Below, in pieces: positions 7,701-15,311 of a stretch of 28,352 nucleotides of DNA. The DNA is from an uncultured Porphyromonadaceae bacterium (GTDB lineage: Bacteria; Bacteroidota; Bacteroidia; Bacteroidales; Muribaculaceae). The translations under genes and the position numbers were made by a program. The notes under the pieces were generated by a model. The model saw only the letters and a list, made by a program, of their open reading frames with translations, had not been told where the DNA came from and did no database searches. Location of the stretch: the NCBI GenBank assembly GCA_905198125.1, contig CAJKBH010000038.1, positions 1 through 28,352 on the forward strand, read 5' to 3'. Positions within the stretch are counted from its first letter, which is position 1; the number at the start of each line of letters is the position of its first letter.

Positions 7701-8771
7701 CACATCCACATACTTCACGTCCTGCGTGAGTCTGTTCATTCTGGCGGCCCACATTATCAGACCCACCGAGGCGCATGTCTCGCAATAAGCCTCGCGGTTA
7801 GGCAGGTCATAGTCCTCGGTGAATCCCTCGTTCTTTACCGAAGATCCTATTCCTCCGGTGATGTACATATTACGTTCGGCAACGTCATCCCACACCCGGC
7901 GCAGGGCTGTCAGATAATCAGTGTCAGGCATGCGGGCGGCCACATCGGCCATGCCGCAATACAGATACATGGCCCTTACCGCGTGACCCGTTACATCGGT
8001 GATTTGCCTCACAGGCCTGTCATCCTGACAATACACTGCATTCCATGGCGTATCATTGCCGTATGAGCCGTGGCCATGGCCGCGTTCTTCAAGCAGCCAG
8101 CGGGCAAAGTCAAGGTATTTTTCATTTCCGGTCGCATCTGCGAGCCTGACAAGCGCCAGTTCGATTTCCTCATGTCCCGGCACCCAATGGCGTTTCCCGG
8201 GACCGAACGTATGCATCATCTGGTCGGCGAAACGAACGGCCACATCAAGTAATGCACGTTTACCGGTTGCCGTATAGTAGGCTACGGCCGCTTCGAACAG
8301 ATGCCCTCCGCAATACATTTCATGCATTATCATGTTGGTCCAACGGGGGGTGTCGGCGGCTATAGTGTAATATGTGTTCAGATAACCGTCATCCCATTGT
8401 GCCTTGGAAATAAGGTTAATCCATTCTTCCAGTTTCCTTTCAAGCGCCGGATCAGGGTTGTTGACAAGACTATAAGCCATTCCTTCCATCGCCTTATAAA
8501 CATCCGAGTCATCATAGCACAGCCCCGAATGTTTACCGCGGCCGGCCGCCGCATTTATGAAGTTGCCCATGCGGAGGGTCTTGTTTTCAATCTGGTCTAT
8601 ACAGTGCGGAATAGTATTAGCGGCAAGCTCATTGAGCCTCGGAGACCAGAAAGGGTCCTGAATCCTTACTTTCGAGAAATCTATGTTTTCAATCGCGGCT
8701 CCGGCAGCCGATACCCCGAAAGCCATTGCGCATAAAACAAAAACCGGTGCGGCAGTATGTGTGTTAAACAT
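4764..8771 (-). CDS. GH127-GH3 fusion: beta-L-arabinofuranosidase plus beta-glycosidase
   Basis: This 1335-residue exported protein joins two complete enzymes. Residues about 30-615 are GH127: the conserved Glu315, and the zinc/thiolate set Glu331, Cys333, Cys399 and nucleophile Cys400 (in YCETC and ACCPSN) match the HypBA1 pattern, including the 16-residue gap between the two Glu. Residues about 620-1325 are GH3 with nucleophile Asp853 (VSDWGG), acid/base candidate Glu1073 (DAENSDR), a GGGSA motif and a C-terminal Fn3-like domain. GH127 releases beta-L-arabinofuranose; GH3 removes a beta-linked sugar, so the fusion may strip two adjoining linkages. ATG 8771 is chosen over 8816 because it opens directly into a signal peptide (MFNTHTAAPVFVLCAMAFG). 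Each half has near family-standard length and no frameshift is seen at the junction (nt about 6915). Confidence 0.9.
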   Translation of the reverse strand: MFNTHTAAPVFVLCAMAFGVSAAGAAIENIDFSKVRIQDPFWSPRLNELAANTIPHCIDQIENKTLRMGNFINAAAGRGKHSGLCYDDSDVYKAMEGMAYSLVNNPDPALERKLEEWINLISKAQWDDGYLNTYYTIAADTPRWTNMIMHEMYCGGHLFEAAVAYYTATGKRALLDVAVRFADQMMHTFGPGKRHWVPGHEEIELALVRLADATGNEKYLDFARWLLEERGHGHGSYGNDTPWNAVYCQDDRPVRQITDVTGHAVRAMYLYCGMADVAARMPDTDYLTALRRVWDDVAERNMYITGGIGSSVKNEGFTEDYDLPNREAYCETCASVGLIMWAARMNRLTQDVKYVDVLERTLYNAALAGVQLGGQRFFYVNPLESDGGHHRQEWYGTACCPSNISRFLPSLGNYIYGLDDRNIYVNLFIGNHTVVDIDGVATELSISGGYPFEGDVMIKVRPHSPVSRNLRLRIPEWCEKYNVKVNGKDSGRCAGSGYLTIPMSGGGVEVALHLDMPVKVVAADPRVKENLDKLAVTRGPVVYCMEECDNMSGYDKACIGKNQKFSVSRGAGALKDFVTLRTDAGNDTLTFVPYFAWDNRQPGKMKVWITEADPVYLNPEAPIEDRVEDALHRMTLEEKVKMLHAQSKFSSSGVPRLGIPELWFTDGPHGVRPEVYWDEWNSAQWTNDSCTAFPALTCLAATWRPELALEYGKAIGEEARYRRKDVLLGPGVNIMRTPLCGRSFEYMGEDPILTSRMVKPYIQGLQSNNVAACVKHFALNNNEDNRYTSNVHVSERALREIYLTPFKAAVDAGAWAIMPAYNLFEDRHCCENPRLIRDILKTDWGFDGVAVSDWGGVYNTDEVIEGGLDIEMGTGTDGVSVNMNAYDTYHMANPYLERLRDGKASMADLDDRVRRVLRLIFRTSMAPSHRKGRFTCPQHYATARKIGSEGIVLLKNNGILPLRADLGKILVVGENAVKMMTVGGGSASLKVQREVSPLAGLRAALKEAHVDWERGYIGVGSTEFDNVKSRDSECLREDRTPEQLRSAALAKARDADAVIFIGGLNHSLCQDAENSDRKTLQLPYGQDELIADLAGVNPNLIVVNVSGTPVTMPWADRVAAVVQAWYLGSESGNSLADVLTGKVNPSGKLPFTFPRSMEDLPTCGERRYPGIKRPDGDIFDIYYDEDILIGYRWYDKQRLPVLFPFGFGLSYTDFELKTPEISDSGEDSLTLTLDVVNTGDRDGAETVQVYAAFPETKGLVRENKKLVGFEKVDLKAGERRKVSIAIPKSALAYYDEKSGSEVIASGKYRFLVGNSSATLPYIVSTELNGKGQLTH

Positions 8772-8807
8772 GATAATCAGCCTGTAATTAATGAAATAAT
8801 AAATAGT

Positions 8808-8842
8808 AAGGGTCACAGCGGTTCCTACCCACTGCGACCCTT
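8808..8842 (-). promoter_or_regulatory. Intra-operon stem-loop
   Basis: AAGGGTC (8808-8814) pairs with GACCCTT (8836-8842), and the inner arms CAG/CTG and GGT/ACC extend the stem with single-base bulges. It lies between the three-module protein gene and the GH127-GH3 gene. On the minus strand it is followed by an AT-rich stretch (ACTATTTATT) but not a clean T-run. It may partly terminate transcription or protect the upstream mRNA from decay, lowering the output of the two GH genes relative to the surface proteins. Confidence 0.55.
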
Positions 8843-8853
8843 TGACAGGAATC

Positions 8854-10131
8854 TCAACGTACTATCACTTTCTTCACGACGGTTCCCTTCTTATGGATAT
8901 AAATGCCGCCTGCCGTGATATGGTCTACAGGAACACCCTGAAGATTATAGTATCTTTCAGGGTCGTCATCATTAGCGACTATAGTGACAGATGTCGACGG
9001 ATTGTCATTATTGGCCGAAACCTTCATGGTGTTAAGGTTGAAACGCAGCTTATAGGTACCCGGTTCCTTTGTAGTCCAGTTGTAGTCCTCCGTCTGGTCG
9101 GTCTTGATGTCAAGTCCGGTCTTGTTGTCTATCGCAAGCTCCGTATTGTCGACTTCAGGACGGAAATGGTCACCCCATACGGGCGCCATCGACGCGCGGA
9201 ACCGTTTGCCTGCCTCCAGGTTCCCGCATGTGTATTCAAACACGTTAGGCTCCACTTTCTCCATCGGCTGGAAATTCCAGTCGGTCACATCTCCCACGAG
9301 CCAGAGCTGATCGGCTATATGCTTTTCGCCGAGATATTCCGCGTTCATGGTCATGTCACGCAGATTGAGGGTGATCTTATAGGTGCCCGGAGTCTCCACC
9401 TTCCATTGATAGTCGTTGAGGTCCGCGCCGCGGAACACGCGCATCCTGCACTCTGTCAGGCCCTCGGCGCCGACAGTCACGTCCGCATCCGCCGGATGGA
9501 GCCAGAAGCCGTCCCACTCTCTGGGCGCAGCCAGCCGGTCCAGGCTGAATTTGAATGATTTGTCACTCTTCAGGTAAGCCTGATAGGTAAACGTGTAGGG
9601 GTCGGATTCATCTTTTACAAGGGGGGTGCGGTTCGTCGCATCCCATCCTCCGAGAGTCGCGTCTCCAATGGCATAGACAGTCTTGGCAATGACGGGCAGA
9701 ACCTGGCTGCAATCCTTGGAAATGGATATTTCTGCACTTTCCAGATCGAAGATGACGCGGTAGTATCCCGATTCCGTGATACACCAGTTCTTGTCACCTC
9801 CCTCCATATTGTTATAGTCGATCACCTGCTCGGGATTGGCTTCGTTAAGCGGAGTCATGTCAGCTACAGCGTGGACCTGAGGACCGTTGAACACAACGTC
9901 GGCGCCCCAGGCACTTGCCCGGAAACAGCCCTGTTTGTTGCCGTCGTCAGCGGGCAGATTGCCTTCGTAATAGAATTTGTGGTCCGAGGTCTTGAGGAGT
10001 TCAAGGGCGTTCCAGCTCGTAGGACCTCCAACCATATACAGATCGGTGACATCCATCAAGGTTTCCTGAGCCCATGACGCACCCGTCAGAGCGAGCACCG
10101 TCATTGTCGCAAGGGTCAATTTCTTGTTCAT
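8854..10131 (-). CDS. SusE/F-like glycan-binding protein, three modules, sorting-type C-terminus
   Basis: This 425-residue protein has a Sec signal peptide (cleaved near AWAQE, residue 21) and no lipobox. Three copies of a roughly 110-residue module follow at about 29-137, 150-268 and 272-374. Each opens with a LYMVGGPTSW / VYAIGDATLGGW / LWLVGDVTDW type strand and closes with a YKITLNL-type strand, as in SusE/SusF domains that bind glycan at the surface. The end (YYNLQGV at 394-400, GIYIHKKGTVVKKVIVR at 409-425) resembles the C-terminal sorting tails used by type IX secretion in Bacteroidetes. Its modules resemble those of the 5-module protein two genes upstream, so the pair probably bind the same glycan. 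No catalytic residues are evident. Confidence 0.75.
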   Translation of the reverse strand: MNKKLTLATMTVLALTGASWAQETLMDVTDLYMVGGPTSWNALELLKTSDHKFYYEGNLPADDGNKQGCFRASAWGADVVFNGPQVHAVADMTPLNEANPEQVIDYNNMEGGDKNWCITESGYYRVIFDLESAEISISKDCSQVLPVIAKTVYAIGDATLGGWDATNRTPLVKDESDPYTFTYQAYLKSDKSFKFSLDRLAAPREWDGFWLHPADADVTVGAEGLTECRMRVFRGADLNDYQWKVETPGTYKITLNLRDMTMNAEYLGEKHIADQLWLVGDVTDWNFQPMEKVEPNVFEYTCGNLEAGKRFRASMAPVWGDHFRPEVDNTELAIDNKTGLDIKTDQTEDYNWTTKEPGTYKLRFNLNTMKVSANNDNPSTSVTIVANDDDPERYYNLQGVPVDHITAGGIYIHKKGTVVKKVIVR

Positions 10132-10181
10132 GATTCTGATAGTTTTTTGGTTTGTAAATTCGATTTATGTTATTGATGCAT

Positions 10182-11594
10182 TTATTTTGACAGTCGTACG
10201 ATCTTGCATCCGTGGGGTTCCACTTTGGCCTTGACGGCCGAGACCGTTCCTTCATCGGTGTGCTCCCACAGGTCACGCACTTTCCACTGTCCGTCGATGC
10301 CCAGGTCTGAAAGAATCAGGTTGAAGTCTTTCGGAGTATCTTCGCGGTTGAACAGACCCACGACATAGTCCCCGTCGCTCATCCTGCCGTACCATACGTT
10401 GCTTCCCTCCGAGTCAACCACGTCCGACATAGGCTTTCCTACGAAACCGTCTTGATTTAAAGCCAGCATCTCGTCGTTTGTATAATATTTGAGATTATCG
10501 CCGATTGTGCCCGGCTGGTCGGCGACGGCTATCGGTCCGCCTGCCATCAGCTGAATGGAAATGCAGAACTTCTTCTCGGCATCGGTCTCAAAGCTATGGA
10601 GGATGGTGAAATCTCCGTCAAGAATAACCTTGCCCCGGCCGCTCAGATGACTCCAGTACGTAAATCCGTCGAACTGATTGTTGCAATTGGACCAGCGGCC
10701 GTAGACTTTGCCGCGATCGTGCGAGGAAGTATGCAGCCAGCCTCCGTTCCAGGTGTCGCGCACTATACGGAACATGTGTCCGTAGCGACTCTCCAGTTCC
10801 GCGTCATTATACAGATGCGGCATCACAAGCGACACCATCATGCCCTGTTCCTTGGCCTCCAGGGCAATCGTTTCCAGCAGATCCGCGTAGTTGCCCCGCC
10901 CATAGCCTTTGCCCACTATGGTATTCCTGTCGAAGCCGTCCTCGTAATGACTCAGATAGTCTAACCGCAGGAAATCAAAGCCAAGTTGCTTGTAATGTCT
11001 CACCATACCGCGGATATATTCCCTGGCACCGGGGTGCGACATGACCACGTACTTATACGGTTCGCTTGCCGTGGGATTCACAACCTCGTCCAAATCAGGA
11101 TTATACAGAAGGGAGCCCATCGTATACTCTGTGCCGGGAACCCGTTCACGCTCCGCGCACGTATAGGTCATCGGTATGTCATACACACCGACCTTCAGAC
11201 CTTTGGAATGCGCGTACTCCACAAGGTCGCGATAAGACGTGCCGCCGTACCAGGTCTTGTAGATGCCGTCTTCGCATCTGGTGTCCAGAAAGCCGTCGGT
11301 ACATATCATGTCGTAACCGTGAGGCTTAAGTTCCGTAGACACCCAGTCTATCACTTCCTTCCATTGGTCAAGGCTGAATTCGCGTTTTTCAAACGGTTTG
11401 TCCTGTTGGTCTATACAAGCCTCATAAACACTCCAGTATAACGGAGCCCGGTGAGTATGGAAGTCCGGTATTTCCGTTATCGCCGGATGGTCATGCACAT
11501 CCGGACGCGTCATCTTATAGTTCGGGTCATCGGCACAGCCTGTCACAAAGGCCAGGAGAACACCTAATACCGTAATTATTGAATATCTCTTCAT
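10182..11594 (-). CDS. GH27-like (clan GH-D) glycosidase lipoprotein
   Basis: This 470-residue lipoprotein has lipobox VTGC (Cys20) followed by ADD, an acidic pattern linked to surface display in Bacteroidetes. The fold signature is that of GH27: nucleophile candidate Asp212 in GFDFLRLDY, acid/base candidate Asp280 in RIVRDTW, SIQLMAGGPIAVADQ corresponding to the conserved active-site loop of alpha-galactosidases, and a C-terminal beta-sandwich ending VEPHGCKIVRL. GH27 enzymes act on alpha-galactosides, alpha-N-acetylgalactosaminides or beta-L-arabinopyranosides by a retaining mechanism; some cleave isomaltose from glucans. The exact substrate cannot be read here. It sits 16 bases after the five-module lipoprotein gene in the PUL. 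Confidence 0.75.
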   Translation of the reverse strand: MKRYSIITVLGVLLAFVTGCADDPNYKMTRPDVHDHPAITEIPDFHTHRAPLYWSVYEACIDQQDKPFEKREFSLDQWKEVIDWVSTELKPHGYDMICTDGFLDTRCEDGIYKTWYGGTSYRDLVEYAHSKGLKVGVYDIPMTYTCAERERVPGTEYTMGSLLYNPDLDEVVNPTASEPYKYVVMSHPGAREYIRGMVRHYKQLGFDFLRLDYLSHYEDGFDRNTIVGKGYGRGNYADLLETIALEAKEQGMMVSLVMPHLYNDAELESRYGHMFRIVRDTWNGGWLHTSSHDRGKVYGRWSNCNNQFDGFTYWSHLSGRGKVILDGDFTILHSFETDAEKKFCISIQLMAGGPIAVADQPGTIGDNLKYYTNDEMLALNQDGFVGKPMSDVVDSEGSNVWYGRMSDGDYVVGLFNREDTPKDFNLILSDLGIDGQWKVRDLWEHTDEGTVSAVKAKVEPHGCKIVRLSK

Positions 11595-11610
11595 TTTGTT
11601 GGAGTTTTTA

Positions 11611-13542
11611 TCAATCCAGATATTCGGCTTTGAGTGTCCAGTGTTCCAGATCGAATGTTAATTTATAGTTTCCCGCCTTTTCCACATTCCAGTTATAGTC
11701 CGGATTGGCGGTATAGACGAATTTGGGAGAGGCCACTCCGCCGGGGCCTATGGACAGGTTGTCCGATGTGGGCCGGACATGGATACCCCAGTCTTTCACC
11801 GGGGTCGCTCTCATCCTTCCGGCATTCAGATGCCCTTCGTATATGAATATATATTTCGATTTCCTGGTCACGGGAGTGGGATTATAAATATCCCAGCCGG
11901 CAGGCGCAGCATCGCCGACAAGATAGAATTCATCGGTTTCGATGGGTGTGATGTGCATTTCGAGTCCTTCGAGCGGACCCATATAAGTGCAGCTCATGGT
12001 CCGGTTCCGCAGATTGAACTGCAGACGGTATTTCCCGGCATCCTTTACCACCCATTTATAATCCGGGCTCTCGGAATAATCAAACTCCGTGTCTGATATA
12101 CCTGACTTATCGACCGGCGCGTTGGCTCCTTTCGGCCTTATTGCGGCCCATCCGGGATATTCCGGTCCGTTCTTGGGATAGAGCTTGAATTCACCGGTAT
12201 AGAGATTGCCTTCATAGGTGAATACGTAACCGTCCGCGCCGCTCCTTGTCAATGCTGTCATTCCGTTTCCGTCCCATCCATTTAATGTGGCGTCTCCGAC
12301 CATGAACAGAGTAGGGGTTTCTATCGGGTCCTGGGGGGAGGTTCCGGGGCCGTTTTCAAGATATTCGGCTGAAATCGTATAGTTCTCAAGGTCGAACGTG
12401 ATGCGGTAGTAGCCCTCCTTGGTCACGTACCAGTTGATGTCGGGTTCGGCCACATACATGAAGTTCTTGTCCGCCACGCCGTTCACTCCTATTTCCTCAT
12501 GTTGCTTCAGCGGCCTGATGTGTGCGCCCCAGCCATAGTGTGGAGTGGCACGGAGTTCTCCTTCCGTCAGTTGCCCTTCATATTGGAATATATACTCGCC
12601 CAGACGTTTCAGAGGAGCCGAACTGTCGGGATTTTCGCCCCACTGAACCCATCCGGTGGGCGTGGCGTCACCTATGAGCCATAGATTGTCGGTCTGTATG
12701 GGCGTCTTGATATCAGGCTGAGGATTTTCACCTCCCAGAAATTCCGCCTTGAAGGTCCAGTGCTCCAGATCGAATGTAAGATGATAATTGCCGGCAGCCG
12801 TCACTAACCAGTTGATGTCGGGATCCCATACGTACATGAAGTTTTCATCGGCCACGCCGTTTTCCCCAACTTCCACATGGTCGCTGACCGGCCGGATATG
12901 ATAGCCCCAGGCCCTCTTGGTGGTGGCGCGCAATTCGCCTTCGTTCAGCCAGCATTCATATTCGAATATATATTTGCTTTTCTTCTCAGTTTCCGGGGCA
13001 CTCCATACATTCCAGCCATTGGAGGTGGCCGACCCTACTATATACAGTGTCTCCGTTTCAATCGGCTTGACCTCGGGCTGGATGAATTCTCCGAGATATT
13101 CCGTACTTAACGTCCAGTCACGGAGATTGAACGTGAGGGTGTAGGTGCCGTTGGCCACGACAAGCCATTTTTCATCGGGATTATCGGCGTGCATCTGGAA
13201 TTTTACATTATCCAGAGGATCCACTCCGATTTCCTGCCCGTAATACAAGGGACGGATGAAGTCGACGTCCAGACTTGAGGTAGGGGCAAGACTTACCTTG
13301 AATTCTCCCTCATGCAGCTGCCCGGTGTATACGAATACATAAGGATCCGTTTCCGAACACTGCATCGGTGTCGGATCCTCGAACGACCATCCCGTAGGAG
13401 CCGCGTCTCCCACAAGATATAGAGTTTCCGTATGTATGGGGCTTTTCACATCGGATACGATAAGATCCTTTTCCCCCTCACAGGATGTCAACGCACCCGC
13501 GGCAAGCAGGATTGCGAATATCGGTGATATTTTATTGTTCAT
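11611..13542 (-). CDS. SusE/F-like surface lipoprotein with five repeated modules
   Basis: This 643-residue protein occupies the operon slot of SusE/SusF, directly after SusD. It has a lipoprotein signal (LTSC, Cys21) followed by EGEKD, an acidic motif associated with export to the cell surface. Five tandem modules of about 110 residues (36-150, 162-269, 282-395, 407-521, 534-642) each begin with a (E/D)xLYLVGDAxPxGW strand, contain an EGELRATxxxxWGxHIRP segment and end with a TFDLExWTxxAEYLG strand. The conserved tryptophans may stack on sugar rings. SusE has three and SusF a few such domains; five is more than usual. It likely keeps glycan near the SusCD pore. Confidence 0.8.
   Translation of the reverse strand: MNNKISPIFAILLAAGALTSCEGEKDLIVSDVKSPIHTETLYLVGDAAPTGWSFEDPTPMQCSETDPYVFVYTGQLHEGEFKVSLAPTSSLDVDFIRPLYYGQEIGVDPLDNVKFQMHADNPDEKWLVVANGTYTLTFNLRDWTLSTEYLGEFIQPEVKPIETETLYIVGSATSNGWNVWSAPETEKKSKYIFEYECWLNEGELRATTKRAWGYHIRPVSDHVEVGENGVADENFMYVWDPDINWLVTAAGNYHLTFDLEHWTFKAEFLGGENPQPDIKTPIQTDNLWLIGDATPTGWVQWGENPDSSAPLKRLGEYIFQYEGQLTEGELRATPHYGWGAHIRPLKQHEEIGVNGVADKNFMYVAEPDINWYVTKEGYYRITFDLENYTISAEYLENGPGTSPQDPIETPTLFMVGDATLNGWDGNGMTALTRSGADGYVFTYEGNLYTGEFKLYPKNGPEYPGWAAIRPKGANAPVDKSGISDTEFDYSESPDYKWVVKDAGKYRLQFNLRNRTMSCTYMGPLEGLEMHITPIETDEFYLVGDAAPAGWDIYNPTPVTRKSKYIFIYEGHLNAGRMRATPVKDWGIHVRPTSDNLSIGPGGVASPKFVYTANPDYNWNVEKAGNYKLTFDLEHWTLKAEYLD
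11617..13437 (-). repeat. Five tandem coding repeats inside the SusE/F-like gene
   Basis: Modules lie at 13437-13093, 13059-12736, 12699-12358, 12324-11980 and 11943-11617. They are conserved at protein level and partly at DNA level, for instance in the shared CCAGATCGAATGT blocks near 11645 and 12766. Modules 2, 3 and 5 are closest to one another; modules 1 and 4 are more diverged (they have FKVSLAP and FKLYPKN in place of LRATP). This suggests stepwise duplication. Confidence 0.75.
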
Positions 13543-13560
13543 GTCTTAAGTAAAGAAAAG

Positions 13561-15291
13561 TTAATAACCGGGATTCTGTACCAGACGGGGATTTGCCTGG
13601 AGAGCCTTGAACGGAATCGGGAAGATTTCTGTATGCCGGTCGATATCGGGTGTCTTATCCCACCACTTTCCGGAAGAGAACACACCGAACCGCACCAGAT
13701 CCGTACGCCTACGCGTTTCGGCGAAGAATTCGCGTCCCCATTCGTCAAGCATTTCCTGCATGTCCAGTTTAGCCTGACCCTCGGGCTCGTACAGTACTTC
13801 CTGAAGGTTTTCAGCCGGATAATTTCTGCGACGGACACTGTTTAGAAGCCTCGCCGCCTCGGTAACGTCGCCCGACCGAAGCTTACATTCGGCAAGCATG
13901 TAGATTATTTCCGGCAGTCTTAATTCCGCATAATCGGCTTCCAGCTGATGTTCGTCGTCATCGCTATACAGCGGATACTTCACGTAATGCCAGCCTGAAT
14001 TATGGTCGCCGGTGGACATGGAACTGGTTTTGTTGGAAGGCCATAGCGTCGGATCGAGATTCTGGAAGTCTCCCACCGCGTCGCGTATGTAAAGGTCATA
14101 GTCGCGTTCCGGAGCCCGCACTTTCTTCACGTTGCCTTTTTCATCGGTGTATTCAAGGTATCCGAACAGAAACATCCCCTCGCGTTTGCCGTTTCCCAGA
14201 TTACGGTAGAGCTTCATACGCTCGTCACCCGGATATTTACGGAATTTCTGAATCGGCATTCCCAGCCGGTCGGTGTAAAGATTACCGGAGAGGTCGTAAC
14301 TCGGGGCGGCGGCATATTTGGTGTTATGACCTCCGGCCTTGCATTTCTGATCCTTTAGATAGAGATAAGCGTTGGCGGGAACCGTCCACCAATATGTATT
14401 GGCATGATAATTCCAATATTCATAACCCGGACTGCTCGGGAATGCAAATATCACCTCATCGCATTCATTATTATTCCAGTCGAACGGGGCGTCCCACCGG
14501 TCAGCTACCTTGTATGCACCGTAAACACCGTTTATGATGTCTTGGCAGATGGCGGCGCAATCTGCATAACGATTCTCACCGATATATACTTCGGCATTGA
14601 GATAGAGCCTTGCAAGCAACCCTGCAGCGCCGGCTTGCGTCCATTGGGCCGTATATTGACCCTGGGTGCCCAGAGCCTCCTTACGGGGCAGCCTGCCGAT
14701 GACATCCTTAAGTTCCGTTTCTATAAACCTGAAGATTTCCGTGGGTTCTACCTGAGATTCGGTGTTCTTCGACTGGTCATTGAACGAGACCACATACGGC
14801 AGGTTACGGAAGCCGTCAAGCAGACTGATATAGCACAATGCGCGGAGGGAGCGTAACGTAGCCGTGAAGCTGTCGAGTTCTTCCTGAGTGAAGCCGAATT
14901 TTTCCCTGTCGAGACCAGCTATTTCCTCGATACCGAAATTACATTGACTCACGCCTTCGAAACCACTGTTCCACAGGAATTCAAAATAATCGTCCTCGGC
15001 CGTCCAGGTATGGTAATGATAGCGACGCCAGCGACCGCCGTCATCCCACCATCCGTCGCGCGACGGCGTTATGATCTGGTCGGACGGAAGTTCCTGCAGA
15101 AAATGCCTGTACTGGAGCATGTGGTAACAATGTTCCAACGGGCGTGCCACGATTCTTTCCACATCCTTACGGGTGTTATAGAAGTTATTGGATTCCACCT
15201 GGTCGTACAGCGTTTCGTCCAGGTTAGTGCACGAGGCCAGCACTATAGCTCCCAGACCGATGCACAGATTCCTTATTATCATATTTTTCAT
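13561..15291 (-). CDS. susD-like: RagB/SusD family outer-membrane lipoprotein
   Basis: This 576-residue SusD homologue has a lipoprotein signal (LASC, Cys21) followed by TNLDETLYDQV, typical of the family. An alpha-helical core with TPR-like repeats follows, and the C-terminus ends in a RWDxxPxxPIPxxAxxxNPxLxQNPGY-like signature (IFPIPFKALQANPRL, VQNPGY). SusD proteins form the lid on the SusC transporter and capture glycans at the cell surface. It lies 20 bases after susC and 18 bases before the five-module gene, so all three are co-expressed. The binding site cannot be predicted from sequence. Length matches the family. Confidence 0.93.
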   Translation of the reverse strand: MKNMIIRNLCIGLGAIVLASCTNLDETLYDQVESNNFYNTRKDVERIVARPLEHCYHMLQYRHFLQELPSDQIITPSRDGWWDDGGRWRRYHYHTWTAEDDYFEFLWNSGFEGVSQCNFGIEEIAGLDREKFGFTQEELDSFTATLRSLRALCYISLLDGFRNLPYVVSFNDQSKNTESQVEPTEIFRFIETELKDVIGRLPRKEALGTQGQYTAQWTQAGAAGLLARLYLNAEVYIGENRYADCAAICQDIINGVYGAYKVADRWDAPFDWNNNECDEVIFAFPSSPGYEYWNYHANTYWWTVPANAYLYLKDQKCKAGGHNTKYAAAPSYDLSGNLYTDRLGMPIQKFRKYPGDERMKLYRNLGNGKREGMFLFGYLEYTDEKGNVKKVRAPERDYDLYIRDAVGDFQNLDPTLWPSNKTSSMSTGDHNSGWHYVKYPLYSDDDEHQLEADYAELRLPEIIYMLAECKLRSGDVTEAARLLNSVRRRNYPAENLQEVLYEPEGQAKLDMQEMLDEWGREFFAETRRRTDLVRFGVFSSGKWWDKTPDIDRHTEIFPIPFKALQANPRLVQNPGY

Positions 15292-15311
15292 GATTACGTT
15301 CGTTTGAATGG

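Noticed and set aside
11611..13542. Tandem repeats considered as a CRISPR array or satellite
   Set aside because: The repeat period is about 340 bases, the repeats are diverged and in frame, and they encode protein modules.
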